64,000 bases of DNA from an uncultured Myxococcales bacterium (GTDB lineage: Bacteria > Myxococcota_A > UBA9042): positions 1 through 64,000 of the forward strand of contig CAIMLR010000012.1 in assembly GCA_903842345.1 (NCBI GenBank). Reading direction: 5' to 3'. Under the pieces are notes generated by a model, which ran no database searches, had not been told where the DNA came from, and saw nothing but the letters and a program-made list of their open reading frames with translations. Position 1 is the stretch's first letter. Every line of letters begins with the position of its first letter. Positions 1 to 7,952 of this stretch are shown here, piece after piece. The translations under genes and the position numbers were made by a program.

Positions 1-53
1 GGCGCGAAGAAGAGCATCGAGAGAGCAAGCTGAGCGGTGTAGTTGGTATCCAT
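1..53 (-). CDS. N-terminus of an unidentified leftward gene (partial)
   Basis: The complement begins with ATG at 53 and reads MDTNYTAQLALSMLFFA to the window edge. A GGAGG Shine-Dalgarno lies 6 bases upstream of the ATG, which is the main reason for calling it. The short N-terminus turns hydrophobic quickly, so a membrane protein is possible, but 17 residues are too few to assign a family. It is divergent from the cysteine-rich lipoprotein at 439. Confidence 0.45.
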   Translation of the reverse strand, partial: MDTNYTAQLALSMLFFA

Positions 54-438
54 GACGGGCCTCCGAGTGTTTCTGCCGCTTGGGTGGTGCTGCCTCTGTG
101 GCGGCCTCCAGCGGACTTCCTGATACAAAGGTACGTCCGGAAGCCTGCCCGCAACATTGACCGAACGGGCCAATTTGCGGGCATCGACAGGCCAATTTGC
201 CGTGGTGCGTTCATGCCATGCGGGGTGGTGCGGTTGGCCGGCTGGGGAAACAACCACCGAAGCGCCGCCAGACAAGTCGCGCGCGGACTTGACGCTGGCC
301 CGGCCGAATCGGCACACTGCGCGCACCCTCGTGCCGCCAGATTTGCTGGCCACGCCATCCCCCCGAAGCTACCGCGCCGCGAGCGACTGCCAAATGGCGG
401 CCAGCCCCGCCACGGTGCATGAAACGACACGGAGTCCA
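54..438. other. Divergent intergenic region of 385 bp
   Basis: This stretch separates the leftward gene starting at 53 from the rightward lipoprotein starting at 439. No convincing gene was seen; the open frame that runs through it is the upstream extension of the lipoprotein frame and lacks coding character. It holds the 11-bp direct repeat described at 168-200. No terminator or RNA gene is visible. Confidence 0.5.
168..200. promoter_or_regulatory. Two direct copies of GGCCAATTTGC, 22 bp apart
   Basis: GGCCAATTTGC occurs at 168-178 and again, identically, at 190-200. The 22-bp start-to-start distance is close to two helical turns, so a dimeric regulator could bind both copies on one DNA face. 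The A/T-rich core stands out in this GC-rich region. The site sits between two divergent genes. Role as an operator is inference. Confidence 0.35.
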
Positions 439-2061
439 ATGAAGCTCGCTCGCACTGAACGCTCCTGTTGGTTGATCGCTGCGCTGGTTGGCGTCTCCTT
501 CCTGGCCGCTTGTGGCCCGGGCGGCAAGACCGCAGATGCCGACGACATCGCGGCGGACACAGGGCTGGCGGATTCGGGCCAAGCGGACACCGGGCCCGTG
601 GACACCGCGCCTGTGGACACCGCGCCTGTGGACACTGCGACGCTGGACACCGCGCCTGTGGACACCGCGACGCTGGATAGCGCGCCTGTGGACACCGCGA
701 CGCTGGACGTGCCAGTGGGTTGCTCCGACGACAGCGCGTGCACCGTCCCGACGGCGTGCGTCACCGGAACGTGCGTTTCTGGCAAGTGCAGCTTCGCGCT
801 CAAGACTGGTGCATGCGACGACGGCAATGCCTGCACGACCGGCGATGCCTGCAAGGGCGGGAGCTGCGTTGGCGGCAGCGCGGTCAAATGCGACGACGGC
901 GAAGTCTGCACGGAGGACAGCTGCGACCTGGCGGCGGGCTGCACGCACACCGCCGCGACGGGGATCTGTACCGACGGCGACGCCTGTACCACCGGGGACG
1001 CGTGCGCCGCGGGCACATGCAAGGGCGTCGCGCTGGGCTGTGACGACGGCAACAGCTGCACGGCAGACGCGTGCGACCTGGCGTCTGGCTGCACCCACAG
1101 CGCGGCCAGCGGCGCTTGTGACGACGGCAACGCGTGCACGAGCGGCGACGCGTGTGCCGCCAGCGCTTGCATCGGCACGGCAATCCTGTGCGACGACAAC
1201 GACCCATGCACGTCCGACGGCTGCAGCGCGTTGGGCGGTTGTTTCAGCGCACCCGCGCCAAACGCCCCCGCGTGCACAGCGCTGTCATGCAACGCGGCCG
1301 CGCTCGGTGCCAGCGACCTGAAGCCGGTTTGCCCGGCGACGGATTGCACGCCTGTCTGCGAGCCGGTCGATCCGGCCACCTGCGTCCTCGCCGGGAGCAC
1401 CTACAAGTGTGCGCCACCAGTGTGCAGTTGCGGCAGCGCGAAAAAGGCCGTGACCTGCACATTGCCGCCGCCGCAGGTCCAATGTTTCCCGATCTGCGAA
1501 CCGCCGTCGTGCAGCTTGAACTGCGCCAACAAGGTCTGCGCCAACGACGCGTGCCCCACGTGCGAGGCGACGTGCGGCGAGGCAAAATGCGCTGCCAAGT
1601 GCAACAGCGTCATCGGCGATGGCCCGTGTGGCAGCGTGTTTGGCTGTTTCATCAAGACGCCGGCCTGCACCACGACGTGCAAGCCGGTCACCTGCTCCTG
1701 GCTCAACAACGATGATCCCGCCATCGCGCCGACGTGCGAGGCCGCGTCGGTCTCCAACCTGCTCGAGATCCCCAACATCGTGGGACAACTCTGCGGCACC
1801 GACGGCAGCGTGACGCCAAAGAACTGGAGCGTCGTCTGCGCCAAGCCGGAATGCGAAATCAAATGTTCGTCGACTGTTGAAGCGGCGTGCCCGGGCGAGG
1901 CGACGTGTCAGGTCGACTGCGCCAACCCGATGTGCAGCGTCAAGTGCGACGCGGCGGTCTGCACCAAGGATCCGGGCACCGGCTTGACGTCCTGCTTGCC
2001 GCCCAGCAACTGCGTGACGACGTGCACCTGCGGCGTGGGGACGTGCACGCAGAAACTGTGA
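439..2061 (+). CDS. Cysteine-rich repeat lipoprotein
   Basis: Predicted surface or periplasmic lipoprotein of 540 residues. The ATG at 439 follows a GGAG at 431 and opens a lipoprotein signal with lipobox FLAAC; longer in-frame starts upstream lack these signals. After the lipidated Cys comes an Asp/Ala/Thr-rich linker made of eight five-residue units (DTAPV or DTATL), then several CDDGNACTxxDxC repeats to about residue 280, then a second Cys-rich part with irregular spacing to the end. Such modules are common in myxobacterial secreted proteins; their ligands are not known. The high Cys content implies many disulphides or metal sites. No enzyme domain is visible. It resembles the 1234-residue protein at 33645-37349. 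Confidence 0.75.
   Translation: MKLARTERSCWLIAALVGVSFLAACGPGGKTADADDIAADTGLADSGQADTGPVDTAPVDTAPVDTATLDTAPVDTATLDSAPVDTATLDVPVGCSDDSACTVPTACVTGTCVSGKCSFALKTGACDDGNACTTGDACKGGSCVGGSAVKCDDGEVCTEDSCDLAAGCTHTAATGICTDGDACTTGDACAAGTCKGVALGCDDGNSCTADACDLASGCTHSAASGACDDGNACTSGDACAASACIGTAILCDDNDPCTSDGCSALGGCFSAPAPNAPACTALSCNAAALGASDLKPVCPATDCTPVCEPVDPATCVLAGSTYKCAPPVCSCGSAKKAVTCTLPPPQVQCFPICEPPSCSLNCANKVCANDACPTCEATCGEAKCAAKCNSVIGDGPCGSVFGCFIKTPACTTTCKPVTCSWLNNDDPAIAPTCEAASVSNLLEIPNIVGQLCGTDGSVTPKNWSVVCAKPECEIKCSSTVEAACPGEATCQVDCANPMCSVKCDAAVCTKDPGTGLTSCLPPSNCVTTCTCGVGTCTQKL
586..705 (+). repeat. Eight tandem 15-bp units coding a DTAPV/DTATL linker
   Basis: Eight 15-bp units run head to tail. Most read GACACCGCGCCTGTG or GACACCGCGACGCTG; the first and the seventh are slightly diverged (DTGPV, DSAPV). 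The unit length is a multiple of three, so gain or loss of units keeps the lipoprotein frame and only changes the length of the linker after the lipid anchor. Confidence 0.85.
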
Positions 2062-2261
2062 TTGGCGCCGCAGCGCAACGGCGTGACCTTCCGGGCGTCG
2101 GTCCAGTCACGCCCGATTGACGAGCCGCGCCAGGCACCTAGATTGCCAATAATCGCGGATCACGGAGACGCAATCGCGCACCGTTCTGCGGCCATTCCGG
2201 TCCAGACGCGCCAAGCGCTGCGGCCTGCTGGCTGCGGGAGCGGGCGCAATGGACGGTCGCC

Positions 2262-3143
2262 ATGCAGTCACTTTGGGACTTCCTGCTGCGCCACGTCGGC
2301 GCGGACCTTCTCGGGCATCCGCTGCTGTTTACCGCGCCGATCCTCACGACTGTCGTGCTCGCGGGCGTCGGCTTCTCCTTGGTGGATGTGTTCGTGACCC
2401 GGCACGTCGCCCTCAAGGACGCCGCGCTGTACATGGCCATCACCCTGCCTGGGTACGTCGTGGTCTTTGCCCTCCTCAAGTGGCTGCCCCTCGCCGCGCG
2501 CGCGCCCGTGCCCATCCATGCGCCCGGCGCGTTCGAGTTCCTGCGCGACATGGCGCTCTGCCTGCTCATCGGCGACTTCCTGTCCTACTGGTGGCACCGC
2601 CTGGAGCATCGCAGCCGGGCGATCTTCCGACACGTCCATCGCGTCCACCATCAGGTTGCGCGTCCGCTGTCGGTCTGGAGCGGCTTCTACGTCCATCCGG
2701 TCGAGTCCGCTTGTGTGTTTGTCGCTTTCTACCTCTATCCGTTCCTGGTCGGCGTTCACCCGCTGGTGTTCGCGGCGTACGCGTCGCTCAACACGTTCGT
2801 CACGATGGTCACGCATTGCGGCTACGACATTCCCGGCTATCCCAAGTGGCTGTTTGCCTCGGCGCCGATGCACGAGCATCACCACGAGCGCACCAAGAAA
2901 GCCTGGAATTACTGCGTGCTGCTGACGCTCAGCGACCGACTTTTTGGCACCTTCAAGGGTGAAGCACCGCCGCCGGTGCACGTCAGCGCGTCCGACCGGC
3001 AAAACGGCCAGCGGGCGACCGGACCCTCACAAGTCCGACCGCCCGCCGTGCTGCCTTTGCTTCTCGCTGCGACTACTTGGCCGGGAAATACCCGACTTCC
3101 GTCACCACTTTCTGGCCATCCTTGCCGGCAACCCAGTCGATGA
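2262..3143 (+). CDS. Sterol desaturase / fatty acid hydroxylase family membrane protein
   Basis: An integral membrane di-iron enzyme of the fatty acid hydroxylase superfamily, which hydroxylates or desaturates lipids at the membrane. The diagnostic histidine boxes are present: HRLEH at residues 112-116, HRVHH at 126-130 and HEHHH at 204-208. Hydrophobic helices lie near residues 22-45, 55-75, 96-110 and 150-180. The substrate cannot be told from sequence. The conserved part ends near residue 233 (LFGTFKG). The last 60 residues are Pro/Arg-rich and unlike the family; the final 71 bases overlap, antisense, the 3' end of pstS. The start at 2262 has only a weak ribosome site. Confidence 0.8.
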   Translation: MQSLWDFLLRHVGADLLGHPLLFTAPILTTVVLAGVGFSLVDVFVTRHVALKDAALYMAITLPGYVVVFALLKWLPLAARAPVPIHAPGAFEFLRDMALCLLIGDFLSYWWHRLEHRSRAIFRHVHRVHHQVARPLSVWSGFYVHPVESACVFVAFYLYPFLVGVHPLVFAAYASLNTFVTMVTHCGYDIPGYPKWLFASAPMHEHHHERTKKAWNYCVLLTLSDRLFGTFKGEAPPPVHVSASDRQNGQRATGPSQVRPPAVLPLLLAATTWPGNTRLPSPLSGHPCRQPSR

Positions 3144-3903
3144 ACGCCTTGACGTCCCCCGCCGGCGCGCCGCGGGTGTAGAAGAACAGCGCGCGCGCCA
3201 GGGCGTACGAGCCATCCTTGACCGTCGCGGCCGACGGCGCGATGCCCACGCTCGCCGCGTCCTTCTTCACTTTCAACGGCTTGATGTTCTTGGCATACGC
3301 CGCGCCGCCGTAGCCCACGCCGTTCTTGTCCCGCGCCACCGCGTTGACCACCGCCGCCGTGCCCGGGAGCGTCTGTGCGCGCGCGGCAAAGTCGGCGTTG
3401 GCCAGCACGTGTTCCTTGAAGAACACATACGTGCCGGAGTTGTTCTCACGTGAATACAGCGTGATCTTCGCGTCCGGGCCGCCGACTTCCTTCCAGTTCT
3501 CGACCTTGCCGGTGTAAATCTGCTTGATCTGGTCCATGGTCAACTCATTGAGCGGATTGGACTTGTGCACGTACACCGTCACGCCGTCGCGGGCCACGAC
3601 GAACTCCGTCGCCGCCTGGTTGAACTTGGCCTGCACCGCTGCCTTCTCCGCGTCCTTCATGGAGCGCGAGGATTCGGCGATGTCGGTCGTGCCGTTGGTC
3701 AACGCGCTGATGCCGGTGCCGGAACCGCCGCCGGTGACCTGGACGGTCTGGCCCGCGTGGCTCTTCATGTAGGTCTCCGCCCACTTCTGGCCGAGGACGA
3801 CCATCGTGTCCGAGCCCTTGACGGTCACGTTGCCGGCGTAGGCGGCCGGGGCCAAGGTGGCGCTGAGGGCGAGGACGCTGAGGAACTTCTTGAAAGTCTG
3901 CAT
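3073..3903 (-). CDS. pstS: Phosphate ABC transporter substrate-binding protein
   Basis: Periplasmic phosphate-binding protein, 276 residues, class II binding-protein fold. It has a signal peptide to about residue 23 (APAAYAG), then VKGSDTM, the phosphate-loop segment GGGSGTGISAL, the DIAESSR segment, and SGTYVFFKEHVL, all typical of PstS-type proteins. Start ATG at 3903 is preceded by AGGAG with 6-base spacing. It follows the porin gene by about 66 bases in the same direction, so the two are likely co-transcribed, with a hairpin between them. No pstC, pstA, pstB or phoU is in the window, so the transporter core must be elsewhere. The 3' end overlaps the convergent hydroxylase gene. Confidence 0.88.
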   Translation of the reverse strand: MQTFKKFLSVLALSATLAPAAYAGNVTVKGSDTMVVLGQKWAETYMKSHAGQTVQVTGGGSGTGISALTNGTTDIAESSRSMKDAEKAAVQAKFNQAATEFVVARDGVTVYVHKSNPLNELTMDQIKQIYTGKVENWKEVGGPDAKITLYSRENNSGTYVFFKEHVLANADFAARAQTLPGTAAVVNAVARDKNGVGYGGAAYAKNIKPLKVKKDAASVGIAPSAATVKDGSYALARALFFYTRGAPAGDVKAFIDWVAGKDGQKVVTEVGYFPAK

Positions 3904-3926
3904 GGAAAACTCCTGATTGCGTGTGC

Positions 3927-3950
3927 CGCGGGGGCTAAGCCGCCACCGCG
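3927..3950 (-). terminator. Possible intercistronic hairpin between porin and pstS
   Basis: CGCGG at 3927-3931 can pair with CCGCG at 3946-3950, with an inner GGC/GCC helix around a short loop. There is no T-run on the transcript side, so it is not a clean intrinsic terminator. It may be a processing or stabilising hairpin giving different porin and pstS mRNA levels. Inference only. Confidence 0.25.
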
Positions 3951-3969
3951 AAAGGTCGAAGGGCGCGTC

Positions 3970-5400
3970 CTAGAACAAGTAGAACGCGGAGAACTGGCCG
4001 CGGTTGTTCGTCGCGCTCGAGTCGTCGCCCAGCTTGGTCGTCGTCTGGGCAAATTCCGCGCCGAGGCGGAACGCCGGGGTCGGGTCGAAGAAGACCGCGC
4101 CGGAGAAGAACTGGCCGCTCTTGAGCGCCTTGGCCGGGGCGACCAGGTCCTTGGCGTTGTCCGATCCCCACGTGGAGAAGTTGCCGGCGATCCAGAACTT
4201 GTTGCCGGGCAGGTAGTACTGCAGGCCAAACAGCATGGAGTTCAGCTTGACCGCCGTCGGGTTCTTGTTGGCGTCAAACGTCGCGAGGTTCTTGTCGATG
4301 CTCACGCCGGCCGGGCCAGCGACGCCCGTGCTCATGCCCGAGTACATGTCAGCAATGCCAGCGCCCATGACGTACGACGCGGTGACGGACAGCGCGTTGG
4401 AGCGATCTTCCGGCGTGCCGGGGATGATCGGCAGGAACGCGTCGATCGACATGCCCCAGCCGTTTGTCGTCTTGGCGGTCGCGGTCGGGTCGGTCGAGAG
4501 GTCCAGCGTGCGGTAAATGCCCGACACCGAGACGGTCAGCGGGTCAAAGCCCGTGCCGGTCGAGCCGTTCGTGTGCACGCCCTTCCACTTGGGCAACTGC
4601 ACCTTCAGCGCGCCCTGCAGGTCGGGCATCGCGGCATCGCGCTGCGGCGCACGGGCAGCGGCCACGGCGATTTCAACGTTGACCGCGTCGGTCTTGAACG
4701 TGTGCAGCAGGCGAATCTGCGCGGTGCGGCCGTAGACCTGGCCCGGCAGACCCTGAATGAACACGCTCGCCGGATGCACGACGCTCTGGCCGCCGAACAG
4801 GTTCCACGTCTGGCCGAACCACAGGTCCACGTACGGGTTCTCCGCCTTCATGACGAGGTGGCGCGCGCGGAACGCCGGGTTGTTCCACACCGACGACTCG
4901 CTCTGGCTGATGGACTCGGTTGCGGCCTTGCCGTCCGCGCCGACCGCGCTGGACGAGACGCTGCTATCGCCCGGCTGGTTGCCGAGGAAGTCCATTTCCG
5001 CGATGCCGGAAAGCTTGATGCCGCCAAATTCCGGTGCGGCAATCTTGTAGCCGATGCGCGAGTTGCGGATGGAGTACTGCATGCGCGGCTTCTGGCCAGC
5101 ATACTTGGTGTTGCCTTGGATGAGACCGTTGCCCGGCGCGTCGCTGTAACTCTGCGTCGAATCGAAGATGGTGTCGGCTTCAATGAAGCCGTAGAACGTG
5201 CTGTCCCACTTGGACGTGACTGCCGGCTTGGCCGCAGGTGCGGGCGCGGGCGCAGGCGTCGGGGCAGGAGCAGGTGCGACAGCCGCCGGGGCCTCAGGGG
5301 CAGTCGGCGCGGGCGTCTCCTGCGCAAAAGCGTGGGCGGGGATGAGGCAAAGCGCGGCGAGTCCGAGCTTCTTCATGTGCATCTGGATAAAGCAGTTCAT
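3970..5400 (-). CDS. Outer-membrane porin, probably phosphate-starvation linked
   Basis: Predicted beta-barrel porin of 476 residues. The signal peptide ends at AHAFAQ; residues about 29-65 are a Pro/Ala-rich linker; the rest has the alternating, Gly/aromatic-rich pattern of a barrel and ends in phenylalanine (FSAFYLF), the usual outer-membrane assembly signal. The ATG at 5400 has GGAG nine bases upstream; internal ATGs at 5382 and 5376 (MKKLGL) would also give a good signal peptide. It resembles DcaP-like or phosphate-selective porins in overall layout, but the family cannot be fixed by eye. The pstS gene downstream and a Pho-box-like site upstream suggest that it admits phosphate or phosphorylated compounds. 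Confidence 0.7.
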   Translation of the reverse strand: MNCFIQMHMKKLGLAALCLIPAHAFAQETPAPTAPEAPAAVAPAPAPTPAPAPAPAAKPAVTSKWDSTFYGFIEADTIFDSTQSYSDAPGNGLIQGNTKYAGQKPRMQYSIRNSRIGYKIAAPEFGGIKLSGIAEMDFLGNQPGDSSVSSSAVGADGKAATESISQSESSVWNNPAFRARHLVMKAENPYVDLWFGQTWNLFGGQSVVHPASVFIQGLPGQVYGRTAQIRLLHTFKTDAVNVEIAVAAARAPQRDAAMPDLQGALKVQLPKWKGVHTNGSTGTGFDPLTVSVSGIYRTLDLSTDPTATAKTTNGWGMSIDAFLPIIPGTPEDRSNALSVTASYVMGAGIADMYSGMSTGVAGPAGVSIDKNLATFDANKNPTAVKLNSMLFGLQYYLPGNKFWIAGNFSTWGSDNAKDLVAPAKALKSGQFFSGAVFFDPTPAFRLGAEFAQTTTKLGDDSSATNNRGQFSAFYLF

Positions 5401-5440
5401 GTCGAGGTTCTCCGTTGTTGGCCGGCGCAGTGTCCGCAAC

Positions 5441-5462
5441 GATTGTGACAATAGGATGAAAC
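5441..5462 (-). promoter_or_regulatory. Candidate Pho box upstream of the porin-pstS operon
   Basis: Read on the complement, the site is GTTTCAT-CCTA-TTGTCAC-AATC: two 7-base half-sites separated by four bases, the known arrangement of PhoB boxes (CTGTCAT, four bases, CTGTCAC). The halves match in 5 and 6 of 7 positions. It ends 41 bases before the porin ATG. A second TTGTCACGATC copy lies at 5514-5524 on the complement, 73 bases further upstream, but lacks a good partner half-site. Confidence 0.5.
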
Positions 5463-5621
5463 TGCCGAAACGCTTCTCCCCGAGACCCACAGTGCGCGGC
5501 GCGCCGGCGACGGGATCGTGACAACTTGATTCGAACGGCGATGCGCAACAAACCTTGACCAAAGCCCGCCAATCGGCGATCACTCCCGTCCCCGCCCCGT
5601 TTGCCCGGGAATCGAGCCGCC

Positions 5622-7946
5622 ATGACTACGCGCCGCAGCAATTTCCTGACTGAAATCATCGATGCCGACCTCGCTGCCGGCCGCGTCAGCCGCGTTGCGA
5701 CGCGCTTTCCGCCGGAGCCCAACGGCTACCTGCACGTCGGTCACGCCAAGTCGATCTGCCTGAATTTTGGCCTCGCGCGCGACTACGCGGGCACGTGCAA
5801 CCTGCGGATGGACGACACCAATCCGGTGAAGGAGGACATCGACTATGTCCACGCGATCCAGAAGGACGTCGCGTGGCTGGGCTTTGAATGGGCCGGTGAA
5901 GTGCGCTTCGCGTCAGACTATTTTGACCAAATGTACGACGCGGCTGAAGCGCTGATCCGCCAGGGCGACGCCTACATCGACCACCAGAACGTCGAGGAAA
6001 TCCGCTTGAACCGCGGCGATTTCACGCGTCACGGCGTCGACAGCCCGCACCGCACGCGCGCCATCGCGGAGAACCTCCAACTGTTCCAGGCGATGCGCGC
6101 CGGCGTGTTCGTGGACGGCACGTGCGTCCTGCGCGCCAAGATCGACATGACGCACCCCAATGTGCTGATGCGCGACCCGCTGCTGTACCGCATTCGCCAC
6201 GCGCACCATCACCGCACGGGCGACAAGTGGTGCATCTACCCGATGTATGACTACGCGCATCCGCTGGAAGACGCGCTGGAAGGGATCACGCACTCGATCT
6301 GCACCCTGGAATTTGAGAGCAACCGCGAGTTGTACGATTGGGTGCTGGACCACACGCGGCATCCGCAGGGCGAGGCCTGGAATCCGCGGCCGCGGCAGTA
6401 CGAGTTCGCGCGGCTGGGCTTGGGCTACACGGTCATGTCCAAGCGCAAGTTGTTGCAGCTTGTGGAAGACAAACGCGTCAATGGTTGGGACGATCCGCGG
6501 ATGCCGACGATCGCGGGCATGCGCCGGCGCGGCGTGACGCCTGAGGCGCTGCGCGACTTTGCCGATCTGATCGGCGTGGCCAAGAACAACAGCTTGGTCG
6601 ACATTGGCAAGCTGGAATTCTGCGTCCGCCAGGATCTGGAGAAGCGCGCGCCGCGGGCGATGGCCGTGCTGCAGCCGTTCAGCCTGCAATTGACCAACTG
6701 GCCGCTGGGCCACACGGATTTGCTGGAGATTCCGTGGAAGAACGGCGAAGCGGCGACCCGCCAGGTGCCGTTTGGCCGTGAAGTCCTCATCGAACGCGAG
6801 GATTTTTCTGAGAATCCGCCAGCCGACTGGAAGCGCCTGTCGGTGGGCAAGGAAGTGCGGCTTTTTGGCGCCTACTTCGTGCGGTGCACGGAGGTCATCC
6901 GCGAGAACGGGGAGATTGTCGGCCTGCTGGGGACTGTCGATCTGGAGTCGCGTGGCGGCGAGGCCAAGGATGGTCGGCAGCCGGCGGGGACGCTGCACTG
7001 GGTCGACGCGTCTTCGTCGATCGACTGCGAACTGCGCCTGTATGATCGCCTGTTTACCGTCGAGCAGCCGGACGCCGATGGCGATTTCCTGCCGCACATG
7101 AATCCGGACGCGCTGCAGGTGCTGCAGGGCCAAATGGAACCCGCGGCTGCGGCGCTGCCGCCGGCGACGCACGTGCAGTTGATGCGCGTGGGCTATTTCT
7201 ACAGCGACCCGGTCGATTCCGCGCCCGGCAAGCCGGTCTGGAACCGCGTGATCGGCCTGCGCGACACGTGGACGAAGGCACCGGGACGCACGGAAGGTCG
7301 GCCGGACCGCCGGAAAGAACCGCAGGAAGCCAAGAAGGACGACGGCAAGAAGGACACGGCGCAGAAGAAGAACCGCGCGGAATGGCGGGCTGAGAAGCGC
7401 GCGAGCACGCCGGAGCTGGCTGCGGCGTATGGCCGCTATGCGGCACTGGGGCTCGAGGCCGAGATCGCTGACCTGCTGACGGACGAGACCGACATCGTGG
7501 CATTTTTTGACGCGGCCCTGCGCGCGCATCCCAATCCAGGCTCGCTGAGCCGCTGGTTCCTCAACGATCTGGAAGGCCTGCGCAAGGGCCGGCCGTTGGC
7601 GGACATCCCGATGGATGGCGCGACGTTTGGCCATTTTGTCGCGCTGCTGGACGGCGGGCGGATCACGGTGCTGGCGGGCAAGCAGCTGCTCGCGCACTTG
7701 GTGGCGCAAGGCGGCGATCCCGTCGCGCTGATTGGCACGCTGGGCTTGGGCAAGGTCGACGACCACGCGGCGATCCAAGCCGCGGTGGACGCCGTGCTGG
7801 CGGCGCTCCCCGGCGAGGCGGATCGGTTCCGCGCGGGTGACCAGAAGCTGCTGGGCGTCTTCATCGGCGCCGTGCTCAAGCAGATGCGTGGCTCGGCGGA
7901 TGCGGGCGCGGTGCGCCAGATCCTGCTGGATCGTTTGAAGGCGTAG
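5622..7946 (+). CDS. glnS: Glutaminyl-tRNA synthetase with C-terminal YqeY-like domain
   Basis: Charges tRNA(Gln) with glutamine in the cytoplasm. This class I synthetase has PPEPNGYLHVGHAKS (the HIGH motif) near residue 38, the RMDDTNP segment, and VMSKRKL as the KMSKS-type loop. The anticodon-binding beta-barrel follows. At 774 residues it is about 220 longer than E. coli GlnRS. The extra part begins after a Lys/Glu-rich hinge (around residues 560-590) and reads like a YqeY/GatB tail domain (AAAYGRYAALGLE..., ILLDRLKA at the end). Such tails are known in Deinococcus GlnRS. ATG at 5622 is preferred over an in-frame TTG at 5601; neither has a clear ribosome site. Confidence 0.93.
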   Translation: MTTRRSNFLTEIIDADLAAGRVSRVATRFPPEPNGYLHVGHAKSICLNFGLARDYAGTCNLRMDDTNPVKEDIDYVHAIQKDVAWLGFEWAGEVRFASDYFDQMYDAAEALIRQGDAYIDHQNVEEIRLNRGDFTRHGVDSPHRTRAIAENLQLFQAMRAGVFVDGTCVLRAKIDMTHPNVLMRDPLLYRIRHAHHHRTGDKWCIYPMYDYAHPLEDALEGITHSICTLEFESNRELYDWVLDHTRHPQGEAWNPRPRQYEFARLGLGYTVMSKRKLLQLVEDKRVNGWDDPRMPTIAGMRRRGVTPEALRDFADLIGVAKNNSLVDIGKLEFCVRQDLEKRAPRAMAVLQPFSLQLTNWPLGHTDLLEIPWKNGEAATRQVPFGREVLIEREDFSENPPADWKRLSVGKEVRLFGAYFVRCTEVIRENGEIVGLLGTVDLESRGGEAKDGRQPAGTLHWVDASSSIDCELRLYDRLFTVEQPDADGDFLPHMNPDALQVLQGQMEPAAAALPPATHVQLMRVGYFYSDPVDSAPGKPVWNRVIGLRDTWTKAPGRTEGRPDRRKEPQEAKKDDGKKDTAQKKNRAEWRAEKRASTPELAAAYGRYAALGLEAEIADLLTDETDIVAFFDAALRAHPNPGSLSRWFLNDLEGLRKGRPLADIPMDGATFGHFVALLDGGRITVLAGKQLLAHLVAQGGDPVALIGTLGLGKVDDHAAIQAAVDAVLAALPGEADRFRAGDQKLLGVFIGAVLKQMRGSADAGAVRQILLDRLKA

Positions 7947-7952
7947 CCGCGC

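Noticed and set aside
157-438. Upstream extension of the first lipoprotein to a start at 157
   Set aside because: The extension would bury the lipoprotein signal; ATG 439 has GGAG and an N-terminus fitting a signal peptide.
3565-5448. Long rightward open frame opposite the porin and pstS genes
   Set aside because: It is a shadow frame: Arg/Val/Ala-rich, no ribosome site, no recognisable motif, while the leftward frames have signal peptides, barrel pattern and phosphate-binding motifs.
5913-7778. Leftward 621-residue open frame opposite glnS
   Set aside because: Antisense of a clear GlnRS; composition is Arg/Gln/Val-rich without motifs. Long antisense frames are common in GC-rich genes.
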